NCBI GenBank assembly: GCA_963709875.1
Contig: CAVPYB010000014.1
Coordinates: 434,001 to 498,000 of the forward strand
Origin: JAQBDA01 sp963709875
GTDB taxonomy: Bacteria > Chloroflexota > Anaerolineae > Anaerolineales > UBA4823
DNA: 64,000 nt
Direction of reading: 5' to 3'
Shown here: one piece after another, positions 35,023-45,585 of the stretch
Position numbering within the stretch: the stretch's first letter is position 1
How the letters are laid out: every line of letters starts with the position of its first letter
Notes under the pieces: generated by a model
What the model saw: only the letters and a program-made list of their open reading frames with translations
The model's database searches: none
What the model was told of the DNA's origin: nothing
Program-made: the position numbers and the translations under genes

Positions 35023-36969
35023 ATGGGATTTCACGGTGGTGGCTGGTGGAGCTACTTAAGATCTCCGGATGAGAAACCGCAGGTATCCTGGGGATTGCTG
35101 AAGCGCGTCCTGAGCTATTCCCGGCCCTACCGCCTGCAGATTGCCGGTTTGCTGGTCACGATCCTGCTGATGACTGGGCTGACCCTGGTCACGCCGCTCA
35201 TCCTGCGCAACCTGATCGATGTGACCATCCCGCAGAAAGATATCCCGCAGCTGATATTGCTGTCCCTGACGCTGCTGGTCATTCCGGCACTGGGCGGGCT
35301 GCTGAACGTGGTCACCCGCCGCCTGAACGCCAATATCGGCGAGGGGGTCATCTATGACCTGCGGGTGGCGCTTTATGCCCACCTACAGCGCATGTCGCTG
35401 CGATTCTTTACCAATACCAAGGTTGGCGAGCTGATGAGCCGCCTTAACAATGATGTGGTCGGGGCGCAGAATGCCATCAGCAATACTTTCGTCGGCATTA
35501 TCACCAACCTGATCCAGGCAGTCGCGGTTCTGGCAGTGATGGTCTCGTTGGACTGGCGGCTGACGCTGATCAGTATTGCGATTGTTCCCCTGTTCATCCT
35601 GGCAGCCCGCCGGTTGGGTGTGGTGCTGCGCGACATTGCGCGTGAAGCAATGGACGCCAACGCCAAGATGAATGCCATGATGAACGAGACCCTGAATATC
35701 GGCGGGGCGCTGCTGGTCAAGCTGTTTGGACGTACCGACCTGGAGGTCGAGCGCTTCGAATCTCGGGCGGTCTTCGTGCGTGATATCGGCATCCGCCGGG
35801 CGGTCGTCGGGACGGCTTTTTTCGTCATCATCGGGCTGATCAGCGCCGTCGGTACTGCGCTGGTGTATGGTGTGGGCGGGTATCTGGTCATCCTGGAAGT
35901 CTTCACGATCGGTACCATCGTGGCATTTGGCGCATATCTGACCAGCCTGTATACCGCCCTCTCGGGGCTGGCTAACGCACCGGTGGAATTTGCCACCTCG
36001 GTGGTGAGCTTCGAGCGTGTGTTCGAGGTGATCGACTTGCCGCTAGATATCGAGGAGCAGCCGGGTGCGCGCGTTCTGGACAGGGTGAGCGGCAATTTGG
36101 TATTCGAGGCTGTCACCTTCCTGTACAGCGTCGATGAGAAGCACCTGCTCAGTGATGTGCACAGGTTCGGATCGGTAGACAACGTCATGACCGTGCTCTC
36201 AGACAGCCAGCGCGGCAGAGATCGGGCGGATGGCGATGGAGCCTCCCCTGTCCAGACACGCAGCCAGGCGCGCGAGCTGGCGCTGCAGGATATCAGCTTC
36301 CGTGCACAGGCTGGGCAGCTGCTGGCGCTTGTAGGACCGAGTGGGGCGGGCAAGACCACACTGACTTATCTCATCCCCCGCCTATACGACCCAAACAGCG
36401 GGCGCATTTTGCTGGATGGTCAGGACCTGCGAGAGCTTTCTCTGGCTTCACTATCGGCGCAGATCGGTATGGTAACCCAGGAGACACACCTGTTCCACGA
36501 TACGATCCGAACCAACCTGCTGTATGCCCGGCTGGATGCCACCCAGGCTGAGCTGGAGGCTGCCGCTCGGGCAGCAAATATCCATGATTTCATCGTAGAC
36601 CTGCCGGAGGGATACGATACGATCGTCGGCGAGCGCGGCTACCGGCTCAGCGGCGGCGAGAAGCAACGAATTGCGCTGGCGCGTGTTATATTGAAAGACC
36701 CGCGCATCCTTGTGCTGGATGAAGCTACCAGCCATCTGGACAGCGAGTCTGAGCTGCTGATCCAGGACGCACTCAAGCGCGTGATGGCAGGGCGCACCAG
36801 CATCGTCATCGCCCACCGGTTGAGCACCATCCTGGCAGCCGACCAGATCCTGGTCCTGGATCGGGGGCAGATCGTCGAGCACGGCACCCATCGGGAGCTG
36901 CTGGATCAAGGTGGCCTGTACGCCGGCCTGTATGAGACCCAGTTCAGTCGTGAGCGCCTCTCAGCATAG
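35023..36969 (+). CDS. ABC exporter, fused permease and ATPase
   Basis: 648 residues: six-helix transmembrane domain (about 35-330), then the nucleotide-binding domain with Walker A GPSGAGKTT (about 438-446), Q-loop, signature LSGGEKQR, Walker B ILVLDEATS and the switch His in IAHRLS. A loop of about 50 residues between the two halves is long and polar. It works as a dimer in the inner membrane; the substrate is unknown. The ATG follows AAGGA, with a TATAAT close upstream. Confidence 0.9.
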   Translation: MGFHGGGWWSYLRSPDEKPQVSWGLLKRVLSYSRPYRLQIAGLLVTILLMTGLTLVTPLILRNLIDVTIPQKDIPQLILLSLTLLVIPALGGLLNVVTRRLNANIGEGVIYDLRVALYAHLQRMSLRFFTNTKVGELMSRLNNDVVGAQNAISNTFVGIITNLIQAVAVLAVMVSLDWRLTLISIAIVPLFILAARRLGVVLRDIAREAMDANAKMNAMMNETLNIGGALLVKLFGRTDLEVERFESRAVFVRDIGIRRAVVGTAFFVIIGLISAVGTALVYGVGGYLVILEVFTIGTIVAFGAYLTSLYTALSGLANAPVEFATSVVSFERVFEVIDLPLDIEEQPGARVLDRVSGNLVFEAVTFLYSVDEKHLLSDVHRFGSVDNVMTVLSDSQRGRDRADGDGASPVQTRSQARELALQDISFRAQAGQLLALVGPSGAGKTTLTYLIPRLYDPNSGRILLDGQDLRELSLASLSAQIGMVTQETHLFHDTIRTNLLYARLDATQAELEAAARAANIHDFIVDLPEGYDTIVGERGYRLSGGEKQRIALARVILKDPRILVLDEATSHLDSESELLIQDALKRVMAGRTSIVIAHRLSTILAADQILVLDRGQIVEHGTHRELLDQGGLYAGLYETQFSRERLSA

Positions 36970-36984
36970 CGGAAATTGTTACAC

Positions 36985-38184
36985 ATGTCACGTCCAAAGG
37001 TAAACCCGGTTGCCCGTCTGAATACCTCTGCCAGGATCGCAGCATTGTTCCCTCGCAGCTACGAAGGCTCGCGCGCCAGGTTCCGGCAGAACCTGGACCG
37101 TGTGCAGCAGTTCTGGCCGGATGCCCGTTTAGTATCCCACCGCATCTCCAGCGCGGAAGGCCTGACGATCGATTGGATCGAGGCCAACCCGCTGGCGAGC
37201 AGCGAGAAGCTGCTGGTTATGACGATCGGCGAGCATGGCATAGAGGCTTACCTTGGCTCCGCTGTGATGCAGGTCTTGATCGACGAGTTCCTCCACCGGC
37301 TGTCCAAAGAGGAGACCGGTCTGCTGCTGGTGCACGTCATAAACCCCTGGGGGATGAAATACAGGCGCAGGGTGAACAGCCAGAATGTAGATCTGAACCG
37401 CAATTTTCTCTGGGCGCCGGACTGTGGTGAGGAGGGTGACTCAACTTATGAGCCGGTCTACAACCCGCACTATGACAGCCTGTCCCACCTGCTGAATCCT
37501 CACACGGTCGTAAGCAGCCGTCTGAAAAGCAACCTGGGGTTCACATACCGACTTGCACGCAACCTGATGCGGCATGGTGCGGCCGAGCTTGGAAAATACA
37601 CCCGCGTTGGACAGTATCACGATCCACGCGGCATTTATTACGGGGGGGCACAGCTGCAGGAGGAGAGCCGGGTCCTGATGAAGCTCTACCGGCGTTGGAT
37701 ACAACCCTACCGCCAGATACTGCACCTGGATATCCATACCGGTTACGGGTCTCGCTACCAGATGGGTTTGGTCAATTCCTCGCACGAACCCAGGGACTCG
37801 ACTGTCCTGGCCGCAGAATTCCACTATCCTTTGGTACAGAAGGCTAACACCGAAGAGTTCTATGACATCCAGGGGGATATGATCGATTTCATCTATAAGC
37901 TGATCTATGAGGAATTCCCTGACAAAGGACTGTATGGCACAGCTTTTGAATTTGGAACCTTCGGCAGTTCAGCACTGGCTGCCATCCGTGACCTGCGGAT
38001 CATGATCCTGGAAAACCAGATGTACTGGCATGGCTCGCAGAATAAATCGACCCGCGCCTGGATAAAGCGAGAGTTTGAAGAACTATATTTCCCGCGTGAG
38101 TTAAAGTGGCGTGCCAAGGCGATAGCAGATTCGCGCCGGGCGTTCGAGGGCATCCTGCGTGCCGAAGGCTATTTCGAGATGTAG
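36985..38184 (+). CDS. M14-like zinc carboxypeptidase (DUF2817 type)
   Basis: 399 residues from the ATG at 36985. The zinc and substrate sites of M14-like DUF2817 proteins are visible: GEHGIEAY (about 75), VNPWGMKYRRRVNSQNVDLN RNF (about 110-132), and LDIHTGYG near 245. There is no signal peptide, so it is probably cytoplasmic. It follows the ABC exporter by 15 bp and may share its transcript. The true substrate is unknown. Confidence 0.82.
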   Translation: MSRPKVNPVARLNTSARIAALFPRSYEGSRARFRQNLDRVQQFWPDARLVSHRISSAEGLTIDWIEANPLASSEKLLVMTIGEHGIEAYLGSAVMQVLIDEFLHRLSKEETGLLLVHVINPWGMKYRRRVNSQNVDLNRNFLWAPDCGEEGDSTYEPVYNPHYDSLSHLLNPHTVVSSRLKSNLGFTYRLARNLMRHGAAELGKYTRVGQYHDPRGIYYGGAQLQEESRVLMKLYRRWIQPYRQILHLDIHTGYGSRYQMGLVNSSHEPRDSTVLAAEFHYPLVQKANTEEFYDIQGDMIDFIYKLIYEEFPDKGLYGTAFEFGTFGSSALAAIRDLRIMILENQMYWHGSQNKSTRAWIKREFEELYFPRELKWRAKAIADSRRAFEGILRAEGYFEM

Positions 38185-38208
38185 GTCAGGATAACTCGCT
38201 CACCACTC

Positions 38209-38914
38209 ATGCACTCATCGCGCCGTGAATTTGCCGCCGGTATCAAGGCAGAACTGCCGCTGCTGGTCGGTGTAATTCCCTTCGGTATGATCTATGGCGT
38301 CCTGGCACTGGCGGCAGGCATCCCACCGGGTGCAGCCCAGGCGATGTCGGCGGTTGTCTTTGCTGGTTCGTCCCAATTCATCGCCACCCAGCTCTTCGGG
38401 GTCGGCGCTCCGGCGATGGTCATTTTCACCACTGCAGTGGTGGTCAACCTGCGACACGCTTTGTACAGCGCCTCAATCGCCCCATATTTGCGCTGCTTGA
38501 ACATGCCTATTGGAAAGCTAGCTCTCGCCTACCTGCTGACCGATGAGGCCTATGCCGTCTCGATCAGCCGCTACCAGCAGGCTGATGAAGCGGTCGATTG
38601 CAGCATCCCGGACAGGCGGCACTGGTTCCTGCTGGGTGCCGGGCTGGCTCTCTGGTCGACCTGGCAGCTGAGCACAGCACTGGGCATCTTCCTGGGTGCC
38701 CAGGTGCCCTCGAGCTGGTCGCTGGATTTTACCCTGGCGCTTACATTTATCGCTATTATCGTGCCTGCATTGAAGGATCGCCCGGCTTGGGCTGCCGCGC
38801 TCTCGGCAGGCGTGGTTGCCGTGTTGGCTGTATGCCTTGCCCTACCGGTTGGGTCTGATCGTTGCCTCGCTGGTGGGTATCACAGTTGGGATGCTGCTGG
38901 AGAACCGGTCATGA
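38209..38914 (+). CDS. azlC: AzlC-type branched-chain amino acid exporter subunit, frameshifted near its end
   Basis: About 234 residues with several membrane helices (LPLLVGVIPFGMIYGVLALA, ANVFAGSSQF-type SAVVFAGSSQFIA, VVNLRHALYSASIAPYL), the AzlC pattern. At about 38830 homology moves one base over to ALPYRLGLIVASLVGITVGM LLENRS and ends at TGA 38914, overlapping the azlD start as ATGA. In the unrepaired frame it runs into azlD as one false long protein. Confidence 0.8.
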
Positions 38915-39225
38915 CTCTCTGGCTGACGATGGTTGCGATCGGCATTGCGACGTTCGCGATCCGCTTCTCTTTCATTTACCTGTTCGGCCGTTACGAGATC
39001 CCGGACCGGCTGCGCCGGGCGCTGCGCTTCGTTCCGCCTGCCGTCCTGACCGCGATCGTGTTTCCGGAGCTGCTGATGCCGGGCGGTGTCTTCGATTTTT
39101 CACTCTGGAATGGTCGCTTGCTCGCCGGGACGCTGGCAGCCCTGGTAGCCTGGCGCACGAAAAACGTGGTGCTAACCATCCTGGTCGGTATGGCAGCCCT
39201 CTATATTCTGCAGGCGTTGGGTTAA
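38911..39225 (+). CDS. azlD: AzlD-type branched-chain amino acid exporter subunit
   Basis: 104 residues with three to four membrane helices, the size and pattern of AzlD (AIRFSFIYLFGRYEIPDRLR, FVPPAVLTAIVFPELL). It forms an inner membrane export complex with AzlC. The 4-bp overlap with azlC suggests coupled translation. Confidence 0.85.
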   Translation: MTLWLTMVAIGIATFAIRFSFIYLFGRYEIPDRLRRALRFVPPAVLTAIVFPELLMPGGVFDFSLWNGRLLAGTLAALVAWRTKNVVLTILVGMAALYILQALG

Positions 39226-39267
39226 TATTAATGCCGCCCCGATGTTCGCTCGTTAATTGGTTACCAG

Positions 39268-40590
39268 TTATATACGCAGTTTGAGCAACCACCAGGTCGA
39301 TACTTTGACGAATACCGCTAATAAGGCATAAGCTAGTGCTGTTGCTATTGCAGCACCCCAGATGCCATAAAACGGGACGAGCAGCAAATTCAGGACGAGG
39401 TTTGATAACACCCATAATCCAACCATGATGGTATGCAAACCCGGTCGTCCAGCCTGCAGCAGTATATTGCTGAACGGGATGTAACCGGAACCCAGTGTAA
39501 GCCCTGTAAGAAGAACAGCCAGGATCGGCCAGCTGCTTAAGTAATCTGTGCTGTGTGAGACTACCAGCGCCCCCAGGGGGAAGCATAGAAGTGCGAATAA
39601 ACAGATCACCAGCATGGCAGCATAGGTGATGCGCACACCTTTGTTTGCCGTCACTTTTAGCGCTTCCAGCTGATTTTCCGATATCAGCTTTACCAGAACT
39701 GGGTTGTAATTCGTCCTGAGCACAACCGGCAGTTGGAATATGCCGTCTACAAGTATGGCCGCAAAACTGTATATTCCCACCGTCCGGTCGCTCCAGAACA
39801 GACCCAGGATTAAGATATCCACGCGGTTGTTGGTCTGCAGGAACACATTGCTCAGGAAGCTGCGCATACCAAAATCAAAATGCACCCCTAGATATTTACG
39901 CAAGGTGTGGATGGCGGGCAGTGCGAACTCTCTGAATAAGGCTGGAAGCATTGCGACGAAGACGACCAGCTCAGCCACCGTAAATGAGAACATCAAGCTC
40001 TCCCCAGGCAACTGCAGCGAGGCGATACCCAGCAGACCGGCGATGATCGTGAGGTACCTGAGCGATTGGTAGACAGCATAAATCCGCATGCGGGACAGCC
40101 CGTTCAGGATGGACAGCAAAATTTTATTGATCGAGAAGAAAAACAACCCTGGAACAATATACAGGATACCAAAAGCCAGATCTGGGCTGCCGAACCACCT
40201 GCCGATCTGGCTGCTGGACAATCCCAGAGCGGCACAGGAAATCCCGGCAAACAGCGATGCCAGGAGCAGCGCGGCGGTATTCATCGGTCGATAGATATCG
40301 GGGTTATCGGAATATTGAGCTACGTATTTGACCACCGAAAGGTGGATTCCGGCTACCGCAAACTGGGACGCGATCACGAAAATAGCATAGGTCTGGTTGA
40401 AAACTCCCAGTACATCCGGTGAATACCATCGACCGATGATCAGGTTGATGCCAATGCCGCAGGCAGCCATGATCCCGAAGCTGGCGACGTTCCATAACAC
40501 GTCCTGTCCAAACTTGCCGAGGACCGTATCACGGTCTATCCCTATCCAGGTGAGCAAGTGTCTGGAGGTCTGGCTGATATTCGAAATCAT
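39268..40590 (-). CDS. Polysaccharide flippase (Wzx/MATE-like, MurJ-superfamily)
   Basis: 440 residues from the ATG at 40590 (MISNISQ), overlapping the preceding glycosyltransferase end by 17 bp. Twelve or more membrane helices in two halves, with the typical start FGQDVLWNVASFGIMAACGI. It probably flips a lipid-linked sugar across the inner membrane. The two glycosyltransferases upstream in the same operon support this. Confidence 0.83.
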   Translation of the reverse strand: MISNISQTSRHLLTWIGIDRDTVLGKFGQDVLWNVASFGIMAACGIGINLIIGRWYSPDVLGVFNQTYAIFVIASQFAVAGIHLSVVKYVAQYSDNPDIYRPMNTAALLLASLFAGISCAALGLSSSQIGRWFGSPDLAFGILYIVPGLFFFSINKILLSILNGLSRMRIYAVYQSLRYLTIIAGLLGIASLQLPGESLMFSFTVAELVVFVAMLPALFREFALPAIHTLRKYLGVHFDFGMRSFLSNVFLQTNNRVDILILGLFWSDRTVGIYSFAAILVDGIFQLPVVLRTNYNPVLVKLISENQLEALKVTANKGVRITYAAMLVICLFALLCFPLGALVVSHSTDYLSSWPILAVLLTGLTLGSGYIPFSNILLQAGRPGLHTIMVGLWVLSNLVLNLLLVPFYGIWGAAIATALAYALLAVFVKVSTWWLLKLRI

Positions 40591-40606
40591 AGATGCGGTT
40601 GGATCA

Positions 40607-41500
40607 TTACTCGAATTTTTCTCGGCGCAGCGAGCTGACCTGGTCCGCCAGCAATCCAAAGAACACAGATTGAATGCCGAAAATGATCACCAAGGCAGCA
40701 AGGACGGGAAACCCCTGGCGGTTCATGAACGCTTTGCTAAAGCCGTAGAATGCACCGACCAGTATAAAAAACAGCCCGAGGCCCCCGAAAAACTGCATAG
40801 GCTTGAAGAGCAGGAATATCCGCAGGACGAGCATTAAGGTCCTTACGCCATCTCGTATTTGATTTACTGAGCTCTTGCCGATGCGGTTGCGAACAACAAT
40901 CGGCACTTCTTTACCGAAATATCCACGCTCGATCATAATCAGACTGGTCGTTGTGGAGGCACCGAACCCTTTAGGCAAGAGATGGAGATATTTCTTGATA
41001 ACCTCTCGTTTAAACCCCCTTAGACCGGAATTGAAGTCTTGAATCGTCGAGCCAGCTGCCAGCCTTACAGACACCGCCAGGACGAATTTGCCTAACTTTC
41101 GGCTGGATGCCTGGTAAGATTTGTCGCTGCGAGAGCCAATACAGTAATCTAAATTCTCTTCCACCAGGATGCGGGCGACAGTCACCAGGTCCTGCACGCG
41201 ATGCTGTCCATCAGCGTCAAACCATACAATATACTTGCCGCTGGAGGCTTTGACGCCGGTCGAGATTGCCGCTCCATACCCTATGTTGGTACTGTGCCTT
41301 ACCAGATGGGCGCGGTCGAACTGCGATACCACTTCACTGGTCCCATCTATCGAGCCGTCATCCACTACCAGTATCTCGGCATCCTCCAGTTCTGGTGCGA
41401 TGCACAATGCTTCCAGCACCAGACCAATCGCTCTCTCCTCGTTGTATGCCGGGATAATGATGCTCAGGTTGGAGAGGCTGTCCATTACTGGCGGCTCCAT
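40607..41500 (-). CDS. Family 2 glycosyltransferase (DPM1/GtrB-like)
   Basis: 297 residues from the ATG at 41500; 41485 is an alternative. The GT-A domain has IIIPAYNEE (about 12-20), VVDDGSIDGT (about 43-52) and WFDADGQH (about 94-101), the metal-binding motif. The C-terminus has two membrane helices (GGLGLFFILVGAFYG and VLAALVIIFGIQSVFFGLL). It likely transfers a sugar to undecaprenyl or dolichyl-type phosphate, feeding the membrane transferases nearby. Confidence 0.87.
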   Translation of the reverse strand: MEPPVMDSLSNLSIIIPAYNEERAIGLVLEALCIAPELEDAEILVVDDGSIDGTSEVVSQFDRAHLVRHSTNIGYGAAISTGVKASSGKYIVWFDADGQHRVQDLVTVARILVEENLDYCIGSRSDKSYQASSRKLGKFVLAVSVRLAAGSTIQDFNSGLRGFKREVIKKYLHLLPKGFGASTTTSLIMIERGYFGKEVPIVVRNRIGKSSVNQIRDGVRTLMLVLRIFLLFKPMQFFGGLGLFFILVGAFYGFSKAFMNRQGFPVLAALVIIFGIQSVFFGLLADQVSSLRREKFE

Positions 41501-41511
41501 GATCCCAGTGT

Positions 41512-43035
41512 TCAACGGTTTGCCCGGTACTTTTTGATGGCTCTCCATATCAGTGTCCCGGCTGTCACGATCGCAGTACCCGAGAGGATAATGTAGAAAG
41601 GAGTTAATATCGAGGCGTACCGTTCCAGGAAACCGTATCCGCTGACCACCGACAAGATCAGGTAGTGAATGAACAGCAGGCAGGCGATGACCAGGAACCG
41701 GGTGCTGCCTCGTGTGGCAAGTACTAAGAATGCAATTAATATCAGCCATGCGGCAAGAAAAGGCAGGTTTGATTTTTGTGGCAGGACCAGGTTGAGCGGC
41801 TGGATCAGCAGCAGGTGTATTTGAAACAGCTTTGTTGCCGCCCTTTCGTACAGCCGGGCGAAAGGTAGCCCTGCGCCCCACGAATAGCGCCCCTGGCGAA
41901 TATTCTCGCACCAGTGATACTCGCTGCAGCGGTTGTTCTGCTCTGGTTTCAGGTAGAACCTGAGGATATAAGGGACGTTGTATTTCAAGAAGGTCGTCCC
42001 CTCGCGGATCAGCACGCCGGTGTAGTAGATTGGTCGGCTCTTGATCCCTTCGACATAGGCTTGTGTAATCAGGTCAGATGTCTGGTCCAGGTCCAGACCG
42101 TAGCTGTTCAAACAGGGGATAATCTGACCGTACAGCACTTCGTTGTTCTTCACGCCGCCCGCGGTCGGCTCCATGAGGTTGGAATAATCGATATCCGGCA
42201 TGCAGCCGCTCAAATAGCTGCCGAGCTGCTGGGAAGCAGGTCCGTTTTCGGTTGAGAACAGGCGATATACGAAAAGCGGGCTGCCGGTGTAGTAGCCGCT
42301 CTGCCCCATAATGCGGAACTCTCCGCTGCTCCACAGGTTGAACAGGCCCAGGACCAGATAGACCAGCAGCATCCCGCCGCTTACCGAGGCTGTCTTGCGC
42401 CAGGAACGGGTGAACCACAGATAGAGAGGGATGATCAGAAAAGTCAGGAACAGGTTTGATGGGCGGAAGATAAAAGTCCAACCGTATAGCAGACCGACCA
42501 GGAACAGTTCCCATGTAGATACCGTTTGGCGCCTGTCGTAATGGCTGACCAGAAACGCAAGGGATAAAATATTGAAACTGACGAACAGGCCCTCGGTCAT
42601 CACGTTGCGGTTGATCGCTCCCCAAACGAGGTCGATGACAAGCAGTGAGCCAATTACAAGCGCCAGGATCGGGTTGATTTTTGCCAGCACATAGACCAGG
42701 CAGCCAACCGCCAGTGCACCGATGATCACCTGCAGCCACACCAGGATCAGAGGGTTTTCTGAAGAAACCGCAATCGCGTTCAAAAATGGGTAGGGAAAGG
42801 TGACCACCCCGGAGGAAAATGGTCCGCCTCTCTGGAATAAGGTGCTGCCCAGGTTTACGTAAAGGTTAGAATCGCGATAATAACCGAATGAGAATGCCCA
42901 TAGGATCAATAGACCGCGCAGGAAGACGATCAGTGCAAAAGTGATCGCCAGGATCCTGGCGATTTTTGTATGATTGCTCTCGGCAACGCTCACCGTCGAG
43001 TCCACGCTGTCCATGCACATCTTGTCTGATATCAT
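41512..43035 (-). CDS. Polytopic glycosyltransferase-like membrane protein (GT-C/PMT type)
   Basis: 507 residues, 10-12 membrane helices. The first loop contains GYYRDSNLYV with an acidic residue where GT-C enzymes have their catalytic Asp. It would use a lipid-linked sugar at the outer face of the membrane. It is the first gene of the three-gene minus operon (GT-C, GT2, flippase). The gap 43036-43227 to the divergent yigZ gene shows no clear element. Confidence 0.72.
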   Translation of the reverse strand: MISDKMCMDSVDSTVSVAESNHTKIARILAITFALIVFLRGLLILWAFSFGYYRDSNLYVNLGSTLFQRGGPFSSGVVTFPYPFLNAIAVSSENPLILVWLQVIIGALAVGCLVYVLAKINPILALVIGSLLVIDLVWGAINRNVMTEGLFVSFNILSLAFLVSHYDRRQTVSTWELFLVGLLYGWTFIFRPSNLFLTFLIIPLYLWFTRSWRKTASVSGGMLLVYLVLGLFNLWSSGEFRIMGQSGYYTGSPLFVYRLFSTENGPASQQLGSYLSGCMPDIDYSNLMEPTAGGVKNNEVLYGQIIPCLNSYGLDLDQTSDLITQAYVEGIKSRPIYYTGVLIREGTTFLKYNVPYILRFYLKPEQNNRCSEYHWCENIRQGRYSWGAGLPFARLYERAATKLFQIHLLLIQPLNLVLPQKSNLPFLAAWLILIAFLVLATRGSTRFLVIACLLFIHYLILSVVSGYGFLERYASILTPFYIILSGTAIVTAGTLIWRAIKKYRANR

Positions 43036-43227
43036 CCTTGCTGAACGCAGACTGAATTATAGCATCTGGGTCGTGAAACTGATCCTGGCAGTTCGCCGGA
43101 AGTCCCTTTGTTAACCGCTGTCTCAAATGAAGCGAATTGCCTGTGGGTACGGTCGAAATCACCAGCAGTATATTTCGAACCACTTTCAGCCGAGTACCTT
43201 TGGAAAAGTGCATTAGAATAGTCACCG

Positions 43228-43877
43228 ATGGACAGTAAAATAGTACCTGCCTCAGAAGCCAGAGCGGAAACTTTAGTTGTCAACTCGCGTTTCATCACCA
43301 GCGCCGCGCCAACAACTACTGTAGAGCAGGCGAAAGCTTTTATTGTGCGCATCCGCCAGGAATTCCCCGATGCCACACACAATGTCCCGGCGTTTGTCAT
43401 CGGGCGTGGAGCCTCGACTATCCTGCACTGCTCCGATGATGGCGAGCCATCCGGGACAGCTGGTCGCCCTGCGCTGGCGGTTCTGCAGGGCAGCGGGCTG
43501 GGGGATGTGGCAGTGGTGGTGACGCGCTACTTTGGCGGCACCAAGCTCGGCACCGGTGGCCTGGTGCGCGCTTACAGCGATGCGGTGCGCTCAGTGCTGC
43601 AGGTGCTGCCGAGAGGCGAGTTGGTACATACCCACACGGTATTCCTGGAGCTGGCTTATAACCTGTACGAGCGCGTGCACAACCTGGTGGAGGAGCATCA
43701 CGGGCAGGTGCTGGAGCAGGATTTCGCCGGGCAGGTTGCCCTGACGGCGCGTTTTACCGTAGAAACTCTCCCAGCTTTCCAGGCTGACCTGCGGGAGCTT
43801 TCGCGCGGCAGCTTGCAGGCGAAGATCATCGAAAGCAGTGATATGATTATGCCTTTAGGCATAGTTTCGGAGGCATC

Positions 43878-43881
<4 letters not shown>
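43228..43881 (+). CDS. yigZ: YigZ/IMPACT family protein
   Basis: 217 residues. N-terminal UPF0029 domain with SRFITSAAPTTTVEQA, CSDDGEPSGTAGRPAL and VVVTRYFGGTKLGTGGLVRA, the family hallmark; C-terminal DUF1949 ferredoxin-like domain. Bacterial members are of uncertain function; IMPACT relatives act on translation control. It overlaps the EttA start by 4 bp, so the two are probably co-translated. Confidence 0.93.
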
Positions 43882-45555
<1,674 letters not shown>

Positions 45556-45585
45556 GTTCGACAGCCTCGTGGGGCAGGATCTTTT

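Noticed and set aside
38209..39225. Single fused AzlC-AzlD protein
   Set aside because: The join region in that frame is not homologous; the neighbouring frame gives the true AzlC end and an ATGA overlap with azlD.
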